DNA of 64,000 nt from Enterocloster aldenensis (GCF_003434055.1 NZ_QVEX01000008.1:142527-206526), one strand, 5' to 3'. Shown: positions 27,105-36,135, counted from the first letter of the stretch. Notes: generated from the sequence alone by a model not told the origin. Program-made: numbers and translations.

Positions 27105-29195
27105 CTATTTCTCAAATCCCTTCCATGTGACTTTCCACTCCCCATACGCATACTTCAGTTCAAGGTTCAGGTAGGTATAGCTGTCCTCCCCTTCTTCCTT
27201 AAACCGATATACCGCTTCCGCATACACTTCCTTTAAATCCGGCTGATACCGTATCCTCAGTTCAGGCGGTTCCGAGTCATCCATGGACACCGGATTCTCC
27301 AGCTCCTTCCTGGAAAATACACTGCATTCCCCCGCTGTTTTAACGTCCCCGCTTAAATATGCCTGACAGAACCGCAGGGCGGTGTCATAAACCTTAGACG
27401 ATATCATGTCCACGCCCAATGCAGAATAAACACCTGACTGCAGCCCATCCTCCAGGACTGCTACACTCCTGACGCCTGCATCAGGAAATACATCCTTATC
27501 AAAGCAAAACAGCACATAGATATCCCGTCCATCCCTTTGCTGAATCACAGGCTCATACAAATGTCCTTCATCCCCATATCCTTCCAGCTGTATCCCAATC
27601 CGGTGATTGTCCGCAAAACCAGCGGCCTCTTCCTCGTCCGCTCCCTGGAAATGCATACTGAATGCGTTGGGGTACTCCTCCACCGACACCAGGGCCGCCC
27701 TGGTCTGGTCTGGCCCTTCCATGACCTGATGGCAGGTGTATGCGTCCAGCACTTCCCTGTCATCTGCCGCAAACAGATATTCCACGCTCCTGCCATCCTG
27801 GGCAATGGATATCTTAAAGGCTCCTGCATGTTCTGCATTCCATATGCTGATTACAAATTCCTCCGGGTCGGTCTGCATATAACCATAGCCGCGGTCCGGC
27901 CTGCCGTCCCCTGACAGGATGGTGCCGTCCACATCCGTGTATGACGTGACCTTAACGTTTTCCCTATAATCACGGGGCACGGGCAGCGGCCTGCCGCTTC
28001 CGGCCTCCCGCCGTTCCATGGTAAGTTCATAAAAATTCCCCCACTGCTCCACCCCCACCAGGGCCAGCATATCTCCTTGCCCGATGGGTACTGCTTCTGT
28101 TTCCCCCTCTTCCTGTGGAACCTGGGGCTGTGTATCATTTCCATGGATAACCGTTTCCGCCACAGACAGAACATCCCCATTGCCCGCGGTTTCCACGCTG
28201 CCTGTGAATGTGCATGCCCCCAACAGCAGGACCGCCCCCGCCACTGCCGCCATCATGGCCCTGGTGGTCTTTTGATGTGCTGCAAGGATGCGGATACGTT
28301 CCCTGATGATCCGAGGCCCGGCTGTCATCGTGGTGGCAGCGGAAAATATCCCTTTGCCTTTTCCCCGCGCCTCAATCATACCCACCAGGGTCCTTCCGTA
28401 GGCAAACCGCTCCCTTTCTCCCAGAAGCTTAACCGCTGCCTCGTCACATGCCAGTTCACAGTCCTGTCTGGACAGCACGGCTGCCAGCCAGACCAGCGGA
28501 TTTACCCAGTAAAGACACAGCAGCCCGCACCTTAGGATTCCCCAGTAACGGTCCCCATTGGACACATGGCTCATCTCGTGTGCAAGGATATGGCGCAGCT
28601 TCTGGTAGTCATTAACAACAGAATCCGGGACATAGATTCCCTCATCCGTTCCCCACCCATAATAACAGGGGGATTGTATTCCTTCCACCACATAGACCCG
28701 TTCTGTCACAAAAACCGGCATGGTTCCGTAAAATTGCTTTCTTCTGCTGATCAGCATCTTGTGGAAGCGGCTGTTGACCATGAACATCCATAATCCCAGA
28801 AGCATGCTTCCCAGCACCCAGACAACCATGATCCAGAGCTGCCAGTCAATCCCCGCAGCCCTTTGGGCCAGCGTCACGGTCTGTCCCGCGTCGTTGAAGT
28901 GATACACGTGGCCTGTAGCCACATTATCTGTCAGATATTCCAGGCTGGTTCCTGCAATCACCTGCCGGTGGACCGCATCCGCTGCATTCATCACGCTGAA
29001 CCGCGACCGCAATGGGTCTGCCAGTCCCTTAAGGGGAACATAGATATATGTACCAAACACCGGCCAGACCAGGCGGAGGACCACCAGTCCCCACAAGCCG
29101 TACCGTATATTGGGACTGATTTTATCCTTCAGTATCAGGCGCAGGAGCACAATTGCCAAAATCAGTGCGGAGGATGATATCATGGTATCTATCAT
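27105..29195 (-). CDS. M56 family metallopeptidase, BlaR1-like sensor-transducer
   Basis: A 696-residue membrane protein. N-terminal hydrophobic segments surround a cytosolic peptidase domain with the zinc motif LAHEMSH near residue 208 and the downstream CELACDEAAVKLLG. Another membrane segment is near residue 310 (AAVAGAVLLLGACTF). The extracellular C-terminal half does not show a penicillin-binding fold (no SxxK/KTG pattern noticed). It probably senses a non-beta-lactam signal and cleaves the adjacent BlaI-type repressor. Its ATG overlaps the blaI stop by 4 bases. Confidence 0.9.
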   Translation of the reverse strand: MIDTMISSSALILAIVLLRLILKDKISPNIRYGLWGLVVLRLVWPVFGTYIYVPLKGLADPLRSRFSVMNAADAVHRQVIAGTSLEYLTDNVATGHVYHFNDAGQTVTLAQRAAGIDWQLWIMVVWVLGSMLLGLWMFMVNSRFHKMLISRRKQFYGTMPVFVTERVYVVEGIQSPCYYGWGTDEGIYVPDSVVNDYQKLRHILAHEMSHVSNGDRYWGILRCGLLCLYWVNPLVWLAAVLSRQDCELACDEAAVKLLGERERFAYGRTLVGMIEARGKGKGIFSAATTMTAGPRIIRERIRILAAHQKTTRAMMAAVAGAVLLLGACTFTGSVETAGNGDVLSVAETVIHGNDTQPQVPQEEGETEAVPIGQGDMLALVGVEQWGNFYELTMERREAGSGRPLPVPRDYRENVKVTSYTDVDGTILSGDGRPDRGYGYMQTDPEEFVISIWNAEHAGAFKISIAQDGRSVEYLFAADDREVLDAYTCHQVMEGPDQTRAALVSVEEYPNAFSMHFQGADEEEAAGFADNHRIGIQLEGYGDEGHLYEPVIQQRDGRDIYVLFCFDKDVFPDAGVRSVAVLEDGLQSGVYSALGVDMISSKVYDTALRFCQAYLSGDVKTAGECSVFSRKELENPVSMDDSEPPELRIRYQPDLKEVYAEAVYRFKEEGEDSYTYLNLELKYAYGEWKVTWKGFEK

Positions 29196-29581
29196 AAGCC
29201 GTCCTCCTCTGCCTTCCTGAGTACTTCATAGAGTTCTTCAATTTCATGCCTGGAAAGCGATTTTGAATTTGCCATGGCATCCACCATCAGACTGACGCTT
29301 CCTTCATATACCCGCTCCAGGAATCCTTTTGTCTCCAGCAGGGCAGCGCCCGCCCTTTCAATGGAAGGATAAAACCGTTTGGCCCGCTGTCCCTCCTCAT
29401 GGTACACGGCCGACTTTGCCTCCAGCCGGTTCAGCATGGTAATGACCGTGTTCTTACTCCAGCCCTTATCCTTTTCCAGCGCCCTTGTCAGTTCCATGAT
29501 GGTCTGGGGCGGATTCTCCCACAGCAGGTTCATTATCCGCCATTCACCGTCTGAGAGACTTACCTTCCTGTCTTCCTCCAT
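29192..29581 (-). CDS. BlaI/MecI/CopY family transcriptional repressor
   Basis: A 129-residue winged-helix repressor of normal length. The segment LSDGEWRIMNLLWENPPQTIMELTRAL and NTVITMLNRLEAKSAVYHEEGQRAKRFYPSI are family landmarks. The start MEEDRKV is set by GGGAGG 7 bases upstream; an in-frame extension to 29653 runs into the 10-bp repeat array and is unlikely to be the main start. It is cotranscribed with the M56 gene. Promoter dyads upstream suggest autoregulation. Confidence 0.93.
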   Translation of the reverse strand: MEEDRKVSLSDGEWRIMNLLWENPPQTIMELTRALEKDKGWSKNTVITMLNRLEAKSAVYHEEGQRAKRFYPSIERAGAALLETKGFLERVYEGSVSLMVDAMANSKSLSRHEIEELYEVLRKAEEDGL

Positions 29582-29596
29582 ATGCACACCTCCCTT

Positions 29597-29920
29597 ATAT
29601 CCCTTTGCATTTCTCTGCATTCCCCTGCATCTCTCTGCTGTATTCCTCTGCATCTCTCTGCATCTCTCTGCATTCCTCTACATTCCCCTGCATTCCCCTG
29701 CATTCCCCTGCATCTCTCTGCTGTATTCCTCTGTATCTCTCTGCATTCCTCTACATTCCCCTGCATTCCCCTGCATCTCTCTGCTGTATTCCTCTGCATT
29801 CCTTTACATCCCTCTACATCCTTTTACATCCCTCTGCATCCCTCTGCATCCCTTTACATCCCTCCACATTCCTTTACATCCCTCTACATCCCTCTACATC
29901 CCTCTACATCCCTCTGCATG
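29597..29920. repeat. 10-bp minisatellite in the blaI leader (about 31 units)
   Basis: On the plus strand, units such as CATTCCCCTG, CATCTCTCTG, CATTCCTCTA and CATCCCTCTA repeat head to tail. Three 13-base variants (CTGTATTCCTCTG) give a higher-order pattern. Because no unit makes a stop codon in several frames, long reading frames appear on both strands; these are artefacts. The array begins 16 bases upstream of the blaI start and occupies more than half of the predicted 5' leader. Confidence 0.95.
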
Positions 29921-30117
29921 ACATATCCCAGAACCTGTCTGAACCTTCATTCCCGCCATCTTCGCCCCTGCTTCGCAGCATATCGGGTCCGGATTCAGGT
30001 TACATATGCCGCTATGCGCCCTTCCTTTGAGCCAGATTCCCCAGAAAGCGGGACACACGACTGACGGAAGACACTCTTCAGGCACGCTATATCTCCATAA
30101 TAAGATGCTTCATTGGT

Positions 30118-30164
30118 ATACATATGTCTACTTACAGTTTATCATGCAGGTAGACACATGTCAA
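30118..30164 (-). promoter_or_regulatory. blaI-blaR1 promoter with two repressor dyads
   Basis: On the minus strand TTGACA (30159-30164) and TAAACT (30136-30141) are spaced 17 bases. Two related ACATRTGTCTAC-like elements face each other, one right after the -35 box (30150-30163) and one at the probable transcription start (30120-30132). Both have the ACAT/ATGT core of BlaI/MecI/CopY operators. The leader would be about 550 bases. Confidence 0.7.
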
Positions 30165-30183
30165 CCTTTTCCCATTCTGATAA

Positions 30184-30267
30184 GTATGCGGAACCATCCC
30201 CTTCCTGACAGGCACACGGCACCATCCCCTTCCTGACAGGCATACGGCACCATCTCCTTTCTGACAG
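30184..30267. repeat. 28-bp tandem repeat, three units
   Basis: Units 30184-30211, 30212-30239 and 30240-30267 are near-identical and all end in CTGACAG. They lie just upstream of the blaI promoter and before the EIIC-EAL terminator. No coding role is seen. Confidence 0.9.
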
Positions 30268-30306
30268 GCATTCCTTAACCTCTTCTTTCCCGGACATATT
30301 GCGTCA

Positions 30307-30344
30307 CAAAAAAAATGGATGCCCTTCTCCAAGGTACATCCATT
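30307..30344 (-). terminator. Terminator of the EIIC-EAL operon
   Basis: AATGGATG and CATCCATT (30314-30321 and 30337-30344) form an 8-bp stem, followed on the minus strand by eight or more T residues. It lies 28 bases after the stop codon. Confidence 0.88.
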
Positions 30345-30371
30345 CCACCATATGAGGCTGCATCCGTTCCC

Positions 30372-32477
30372 TCACATCCCGTCCGGTTCCGGCAGCATTT
30401 TCACATATTCAATGAACGCAGGAAGAGGCAGGGGCCTGCTATAATAATACCCCTGGTAAATACTGCATCCAAGTCCATGAAGGACCTCCACCTGTTCCTC
30501 TGTCTCCACGCATTCCGCCACCGTGCTGACTTCCAGTATGCGGGACATGTTCATGATATTGCCTATCAGTCCGCAGGTCTGGACATGGTCCGGCAGGCGT
30601 TTTATCAGGGAACCGTCAATCTTTACCTCATCATAGTCAGCAGAGTTAAGGTAATTAAGGGAACCATGGCCCATACCGAAATCATCCATGCTGATACGGA
30701 TGCCGGCCTTCTTCAGTTCCTCCAGCTGATGTTCCAGGTTGGCGCCGGGATTCAGGGCCACCTGTTCTGTCAGTTCAATGGTCAGATACCTGCCCTCCAC
30801 CTGCATTTCCCTCAGTATATCATTTACCTTTCCCGCAAAGCCAGGATCCTCCAGCTGCAGCGGAAGGATATTGACGGAAAATGGAACCGGATGCCCAATC
30901 TCCTGTTCCGCCTTCTTCATATCCCGGCAGGCCATGGAGACAATGGATAATCCCAGTTCGTCAACAAAACCGCCCTGGGTAGCCAGCGCAATCACTAAGG
31001 GCGGATAGATGAACGTTTGCCCCATATAATCCCACCGCAAAAGGGCTTCACACCCATAAAGGGTATGGTTCCGGTGCATCTGGGGCTGATAATACAGCTG
31101 CAGGTTCCCCTTCATAAGCGCATACTGGAGGTCTGAGGCCAGTAACTTGGCAGTCTGCCGGTTCTCATATGTCCTCCAGTAAAAATCCCTTACCCATACC
31201 GAATGTTCCTCTTCCTTCATGGTATTTTCCAGGTTCTTTATTTTTGAAAGGAATTCCTTTTCCTGAATCATCTCACTATGCCTGACAAACGGAATATAAA
31301 TCATGGTCCCCACTGCAAGATTAAACAGCTGGAGCAGGCTGCCCCTTAAAGAACCCGTGGCCAGATAACCGCTGAACAGGGCAGGCACGGTCCACTCCAC
31401 ACTGTTCGACACAGCGGGCACAAGACTGAAATAAATGGCCGTGCCGCTAATAAGCGACAGTACGATGGGCGTAAGGATAAAAGGCAGTATCATATCCGCG
31501 CTGAATATAATGGGAAACCCGAACAAGACCAGTTCATTGGTATTAAATATAACTGCGGGCAGGGATAGCTTGGCCAGGCGCCTGTTGTTCTTTTTCCTGG
31601 CCCCAAGAAACAGCGCCAGCACCAGACAGACCGCGCAGCCGCTTCCTCCCATGAATACAAAGGTGTCCAGGAATGTCTTGCTGAAGATGCGGTCCGGCAC
31701 AAGCCCCTGGGCAATCATTCCCTGATTGACAGCCACCTCTGACTCAAAAAGCCTGCGTGATACAGCTTCCAGCGTATTGGTCCCATGAATCCCGAAAAAC
31801 CAGAGCACATGGGATATAAGGATATAGAGCAGGATGGAAGGCAGGCCATTGCCCAAATGTTCAAATAACTGCAGGAACAGATAGGAGCCGAAGTTCATGA
31901 TATTGGCATCCTCAAACAGCAGGTACAAGATAAATCCTGACACGCCGCATACGGCAACGGTAACTACCGCGGGTACCAGGCTCTGCATGGATGCATTAAA
32001 ATTATAGGCAACCCCCATGGTATACAGGCGCTGGTGCCCTGCAACCCACCGGTATATCATGGTGAGCAGCCAGCAGCTGACCAAGGTAATACAGATTGCC
32101 GTAAAACTCCACTCAGGCCCCCAGATGGACAGCCCCCCGCTGGGATAACAGAACGCAATGAAGGAGCAGAGGGACACGGCCGGGAAAAACACAGGGGTAT
32201 TGTCATACACCGTCTGTTCCTCCCCATAGGCATACGAAATCATCAGGGCAAAAATAAAGCCCAGCGAACCAAAGGTGGCCTGGTAAATCCCCATCAGGAA
32301 CATATCCAGAAGGCTGCCCGCCCCAGAAGCAAGATAGTCCTGCCATATCCTCACAGGGAAATTCATGATGACCAGGGAAAATGACCCCATGATTAAGAAT
32401 GGTATGGTCAGCAAAAGCCCCTGCCTGACTGAAAAAATAAATATATTGTTATTAAGGAACCGGCGGACTTTTTCCAT
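30372..32477 (-). CDS. PTS EIIC-like membrane domain fused to an EAL phosphodiesterase domain
   Basis: About 701 residues. The first 400 form a cellobiose-type PTS EIIC domain with about ten membrane segments (start region MEKVRRFLNNNIFIFSVRQG; LVLFGFPIIFSADMILPF). The last 260 form an EAL domain with its catalytic features: EALLRW, ELTEQ, DDFGMGHGSLNYL, VKIDGSLI, AECVETEEQ and QGYYYSRPLP. It may link a sugar or ligand sensed at the membrane to breakdown of cyclic-di-GMP. Start MEKVRRF follows GGGGGTGAG; earlier in-frame ATGs are possible. It ends the six-gene run. Confidence 0.88.
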   Translation of the reverse strand: MEKVRRFLNNNIFIFSVRQGLLLTIPFLIMGSFSLVIMNFPVRIWQDYLASGAGSLLDMFLMGIYQATFGSLGFIFALMISYAYGEEQTVYDNTPVFFPAVSLCSFIAFCYPSGGLSIWGPEWSFTAICITLVSCWLLTMIYRWVAGHQRLYTMGVAYNFNASMQSLVPAVVTVAVCGVSGFILYLLFEDANIMNFGSYLFLQLFEHLGNGLPSILLYILISHVLWFFGIHGTNTLEAVSRRLFESEVAVNQGMIAQGLVPDRIFSKTFLDTFVFMGGSGCAVCLVLALFLGARKKNNRRLAKLSLPAVIFNTNELVLFGFPIIFSADMILPFILTPIVLSLISGTAIYFSLVPAVSNSVEWTVPALFSGYLATGSLRGSLLQLFNLAVGTMIYIPFVRHSEMIQEKEFLSKIKNLENTMKEEEHSVWVRDFYWRTYENRQTAKLLASDLQYALMKGNLQLYYQPQMHRNHTLYGCEALLRWDYMGQTFIYPPLVIALATQGGFVDELGLSIVSMACRDMKKAEQEIGHPVPFSVNILPLQLEDPGFAGKVNDILREMQVEGRYLTIELTEQVALNPGANLEHQLEELKKAGIRISMDDFGMGHGSLNYLNSADYDEVKIDGSLIKRLPDHVQTCGLIGNIMNMSRILEVSTVAECVETEEQVEVLHGLGCSIYQGYYYSRPLPLPAFIEYVKMLPEPDGM

Positions 32478-32608
32478 TGGCTCACCCCCATCCTCTGGCC
32501 GCATCATATATCCGGCATCTGGTAAATCTTTAATAGCCATTATACCATTCTTTCCCGTCAGACACAATCCGGCTATTGGGTGATTTTTACATTTGATAGA
32601 AAAGCTTT

Positions 32609-33613
32609 TTACCCCTCCCGGTTCCGGGGAACAAAATATCCCCATAACAAAAAAACGCCCAATGTCCCAAGGGAACAGGCCACACTGGTTCCGGTCCTCC
32701 TCTTAAGCTGTACCAGCCATTCCGCCCGGTACACCTCCCCCATCCTCCCCATACGATCATGGAGTTCCCCTGCCCTCCGGCTCCAGAAGTCAAAGTCAGA
32801 CCATTTCCCTGGTATCAATGCGGCCGGTATCTTAAGGTCCAGCTTCCATATAAGGATGATGCCGAGAAACAGCAGGGATACCGCCAGGACTGCCAGCCCA
32901 AGCCGCCTTCTTTTTCCTATTCCCCTGCGCAGCATCTCCCGGCACAGCCAGCCCATTACCATTACAGGGGCAGACAGAACTGCCAGACAGGCAGCCGCGG
33001 AAAAAAGAGATCCGTCCACACAGACATATCCGCTTCCTATCCCATACCGGAACAGGATACGCCCGGCCGCTGTTTCACCTGAACTGTCTTTCCCACAGCT
33101 GATGATCAGACAGCGCATCCCCTCCTGTCTGCCCGCTAAAACCAGGATGACATATCCGGGATCATCCGTCACTCCCCGTACCACATAGGCCTGGTCACGG
33201 CACCATACCTGTTTGCCGGACACTGCCGCAGAACCAAACAGTTCCAAGGCCAGCCCCCTGCTGATGACACAGCCCTCCCGGTCTGTCCGCAAGCCATAGG
33301 TCCCATCTGCCAGGCGCCTGAAAGCCGCCATATCCCTGGAACCGTATACCGACATACATTCCGCCTGCTTTTTCCTTCCCAGTTCACGGTTTTGGACCAG
33401 GACGTCCCCGGTCAGGGTCCAGGCCGTAATATCCGGGTATTTTTCCTTCCCGGCCTCCTGGCTGACCAGATGGGCAAGTGCCTCCTGCATTGGCGCGTCA
33501 TCCTCTCTGTAGTACATAAACACCTGTCCCCTGTAATCCCCGGTACTCCATGCGGCAATCACACCACATCCCCACAGCAGGGACAGCAGCAGCAAAAAAA
33601 TCCATTTCCTCAT
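32609..33613 (-). CDS. MacB/FtsX-type permease without an ATPase domain
   Basis: A 334-residue protein with one N-terminal membrane segment (about residues 4-22), a long extracytoplasmic domain (23-205) and three further segments, the topology of MacB-type (type VII) ABC permeases. The motif region SVYGSRDMAAFRRLADGTYG and DREGCVISRGLALELFGSAAVSGKQVW resembles MacB periplasmic core domains. No ABC ATPase is nearby. Its ATG overlaps the stop of the adaptor gene by 4 bases, so the two are coupled. Assignment rests on pattern, not on strong motifs. Confidence 0.6.
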   Translation of the reverse strand: MRKWIFLLLLSLLWGCGVIAAWSTGDYRGQVFMYYREDDAPMQEALAHLVSQEAGKEKYPDITAWTLTGDVLVQNRELGRKKQAECMSVYGSRDMAAFRRLADGTYGLRTDREGCVISRGLALELFGSAAVSGKQVWCRDQAYVVRGVTDDPGYVILVLAGRQEGMRCLIISCGKDSSGETAAGRILFRYGIGSGYVCVDGSLFSAAACLAVLSAPVMVMGWLCREMLRRGIGKRRRLGLAVLAVSLLFLGIILIWKLDLKIPAALIPGKWSDFDFWSRRAGELHDRMGRMGEVYRAEWLVQLKRRTGTSVACSLGTLGVFLLWGYFVPRNREG

Positions 33614-35283
33614 TTATCCACCACCCTGACGCGTTCACCTTCACGGACCCCTTTATCTGATATGGTAATCAGCCTGGCATCCTGAGCCACCGGTCCCGAT
33701 ACGGCTGCTTGTGTGCTGCTTTTCTCCAGGACTTCAAGGTTAATCCTGACAGCAATCAGCTCTTCACCCAGAATTGTTTTCTTAGGCTCTGCCGCCAGAC
33801 AGAAAAAGCCTGTATTGTCTTCCCTCAGGGCTTCGATGGGGATTACCAGCGGATATGCATCTGATTCCATGTAAACCGTAAAGGATGCGCTGCCCCCAAG
33901 GTTTCCCATGCCATCCGGCATCACAGCCGTCACCTGCGCGGTATCGGTCCCTGTTGTCTGGTCCACCGACCCCACCTCTGCCTCCACATCCCCTGGCTGT
34001 CCTGTTATCTTAACCCTCATTTTTGTTCCCTGTCTTAAAAGGTCTGATTTATCCTTATCAATCCGTGCAATCAGGTTCAGGCTTCCCACGGCCAGCCGGA
34101 CCTGGGAACCGGCCTGGGTCCTGTCCCCTTCCTTCAATCCCAGATCCGCCACAATCCCGTCCGCCGCCGCCTCCACACGTCCCTGGCCCGCAATCAGGGC
34201 ATCTATCTTTTCCAGCTTTTTCTCTATCTGCCGTATATCCAGCTTCATGGATTCCTGGCGCAGCCGTGAGATTTCCTTCCTGGCCGCCTCCTCTGCCAGC
34301 ACACCGGCTTCAGATACCTTTGCGTTCTCCAGCCTTTCCATGGACTGGTACAGGCTTTCCTCCAGTTCCTTAACCCTATCCTCTGCTGATTTAAGTTTGT
34401 CTTCCTCTGCCTTTACCGCATCCTCATAAGACTTGCGGAGCTCCTCCCTGGCTGTCTCTTCCCCATAATCCACATCCTCATATGATTCCTCGGCCGCATA
34501 CATGGCCGCCCTTTTTTCTTCCACCTCAAGGTCCTGTTCATCGCGGATGTCCTCCAGGTCCTCCTCCGCCCGTTCCAGCTCCAGCTGCGCCCGTTCCAGG
34601 TCTTCCTCCGGCGCGTCCTCCCGTCCTTCCAGCTTATCCAGCTTTTTCTGCCTGTCTTCCACTTCGCGTTCCGCCTTTTTTACAGCAGCATCCCTGGCCA
34701 GCTGCGCTGCCTCATATGCCCTCCTGGCGCTTTTCATGGCTCTTTCGTTATCCTCCTTTACCTCTTCCCTGGTCCGGTTCTTCTTCTGCACATAGTCATG
34801 TTCCAGGTCAGCTGTGGAAACCTGATAATCCTCTTGTGCCTCTGCCAGGTCTTCCCTACCGGCTAAAAGCGCCCTCTGGGCAGCGGCCACCTGCTGCATG
34901 GCCAGGGTTTCCTCCGTCACCCTGGGAACCGATATGGCGGAAAGCGTTTCCTGCTCCAGGAGAAGCTTTGCCTTCTCAAGTTCCAGGGACAGGCTCTCCC
35001 GTTCTTCTGCCAGCCGTTCCATCTGAAGCAGCAGGATGGTATCTCCTGCCTGTACCTTCTGACCGGGTCTTTTAAGTATTTCCCCAACCAGCATATCCTC
35101 CGGCAGCGTGATATAGACTGAACGTCCAGCCGAGAACTCCCCGGTCCCCTCTATCACATAGGATACGATTCCCTGTTTCCCATATCCGGTTTCAACCCTG
35201 GTAACAGTGATGCTGTCAAGGGCCCTGGATAAAAAGGTCAGGACTGCCATGGCAGCCAGGAACAGTACTGCTGTCTTCTTCAT
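33610..35283 (-). CDS. HlyD/MacA-like adaptor with a very long coiled coil
   Basis: A 557-residue protein. An N-terminal hydrophobic anchor (about 5-20) is followed by a first lipoyl half-motif (DMLVGEILKRPGQKVQAGDTILLLQ, about 63-88). A Glu/Arg/Ala-rich coiled coil of roughly 260 residues comes next (about 90-355). The second lipoyl half (GRVEAAADGIVADLGLKEGDRTQAG) and beta-barrel regions complete it. This order is that of efflux adaptors, although the hairpin is unusually long. It is probably partnered with the MacB-type permease. Confidence 0.82.
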   Translation of the reverse strand: MKKTAVLFLAAMAVLTFLSRALDSITVTRVETGYGKQGIVSYVIEGTGEFSAGRSVYITLPEDMLVGEILKRPGQKVQAGDTILLLQMERLAEERESLSLELEKAKLLLEQETLSAISVPRVTEETLAMQQVAAAQRALLAGREDLAEAQEDYQVSTADLEHDYVQKKNRTREEVKEDNERAMKSARRAYEAAQLARDAAVKKAEREVEDRQKKLDKLEGREDAPEEDLERAQLELERAEEDLEDIRDEQDLEVEEKRAAMYAAEESYEDVDYGEETAREELRKSYEDAVKAEEDKLKSAEDRVKELEESLYQSMERLENAKVSEAGVLAEEAARKEISRLRQESMKLDIRQIEKKLEKIDALIAGQGRVEAAADGIVADLGLKEGDRTQAGSQVRLAVGSLNLIARIDKDKSDLLRQGTKMRVKITGQPGDVEAEVGSVDQTTGTDTAQVTAVMPDGMGNLGGSASFTVYMESDAYPLVIPIEALREDNTGFFCLAAEPKKTILGEELIAVRINLEVLEKSSTQAAVSGPVAQDARLITISDKGVREGERVRVVDK

Positions 35284-35292
35284 CTTGATTCC

Positions 35293-36135
35293 TCACTCCT
35301 TGATGCCTGATGCGGCAATTCCCTGTTCCAGTGATTCAGCCCCCATGACAAAAAGGATGACCGGAAGCATCATCATGATAATGGAGGCCGCCCAGGCAAC
35401 CCCTGCTTTATCCGAGGTGATTTCCGGCAGATAAAGGGACAGGGGCCATAACCGTTTTTCCTTTAAATAGGTCATGGGCTGCTCGATTGCGTTCCAGTTC
35501 TCCAGGAAGCCAAGTACCATCACGGATACGATTCCCGGCTTTCCCACAGGGATCCCCACCCTGGCAAATATGGAAAACTCCCCTGCCCCATCCAGCCTGG
35601 CCGCCTCAACCAGCGGTCCTGGAATGGATTCAAAGAATTTGGCCATGACAAATACCGGAAATGCAGAAAACATCCCCGGAAGCACCACTGCCAGATGGGT
35701 ATTTAAAAGGTGCATCTGCTTCAGCACAAGATATCCCGGCACCATGGTCACCTGGAACGGCTGCATCATCAGGATGATATAGAGGAAAAGCAAAGCCTTC
35801 CTTCCCCTGAATCCAAACCGTGCAAACGCCCAGGCTGCGGGCAGGGCTGCCAGGAGCTGCCCGCCCAGGACCGCGCCTGTCTGTAAACAGGAATTCCAGA
35901 ACATCACATAAAATCCCGGGGAGTCCAAAAGCAGTTCCACAAAAGGGCGCAGGGTGGGATACTCCGGAAGGATTGCAGCCTTTACCGGGGAATTGCCCAT
36001 GCCGAATAAGGCTCCATAACGCTCCAGCATTTCCCCTTCAGACATCAGTGCATTGCCCGCAATCAGCAGCAGGGGCAGCCAGACAAAGAGACACGCTGCT
36101 GCAAGGATAAGATTGACCAGTACCCGTTTTACCAC
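35293..36135 (-). CDS. Carbohydrate ABC transporter permease (MalG/LacG-like)
   Basis: A 280-residue permease with six predicted membrane segments. The cytoplasmic EAA loop reads EAARLDGAGEFSIFARVGIPVGKPG, matching the sugar-type permeases. It pairs with the next permease and the long solute-binding protein. No ATPase gene is in the cluster, so it would use a shared one such as MsiK/UgpC encoded elsewhere. It starts 28 bases after the neighbouring permease gene. Confidence 0.9.
   Translation of the reverse strand: MVKRVLVNLILAAACLFVWLPLLLIAGNALMSEGEMLERYGALFGMGNSPVKAAILPEYPTLRPFVELLLDSPGFYVMFWNSCLQTGAVLGGQLLAALPAAWAFARFGFRGRKALLFLYIILMMQPFQVTMVPGYLVLKQMHLLNTHLAVVLPGMFSAFPVFVMAKFFESIPGPLVEAARLDGAGEFSIFARVGIPVGKPGIVSVMVLGFLENWNAIEQPMTYLKEKRLWPLSLYLPEITSDKAGVAWAASIIMMMLPVILFVMGAESLEQGIAASGIKE

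Noticed and set aside
29560..29799. Minus-strand frame of MQRNTAERCRG-type repeats
   Set aside because: It arises from the minisatellite and overlaps the blaI start out of frame. It may be an upstream frame but not a supported protein.
29597..29920. Possible CRISPR array
   Set aside because: Units are 10 bases, contiguous, without unique spacers, and no cas genes are present.
29379..30064. Three long overlapping plus-strand reading frames rich in Leu/Ser/Cys/His/Pro
   Set aside because: They exist because the 10-bp repeat array has no stop codons in these frames; each frame encodes the same repeated pattern. No ribosome site, and they run antisense to blaI.
33908..34795. Serine-rich and proline-rich plus-strand frames opposite the adaptor gene
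   Set aside because: They are antisense shadows of the Glu/Ala/Arg-rich coiled coil.
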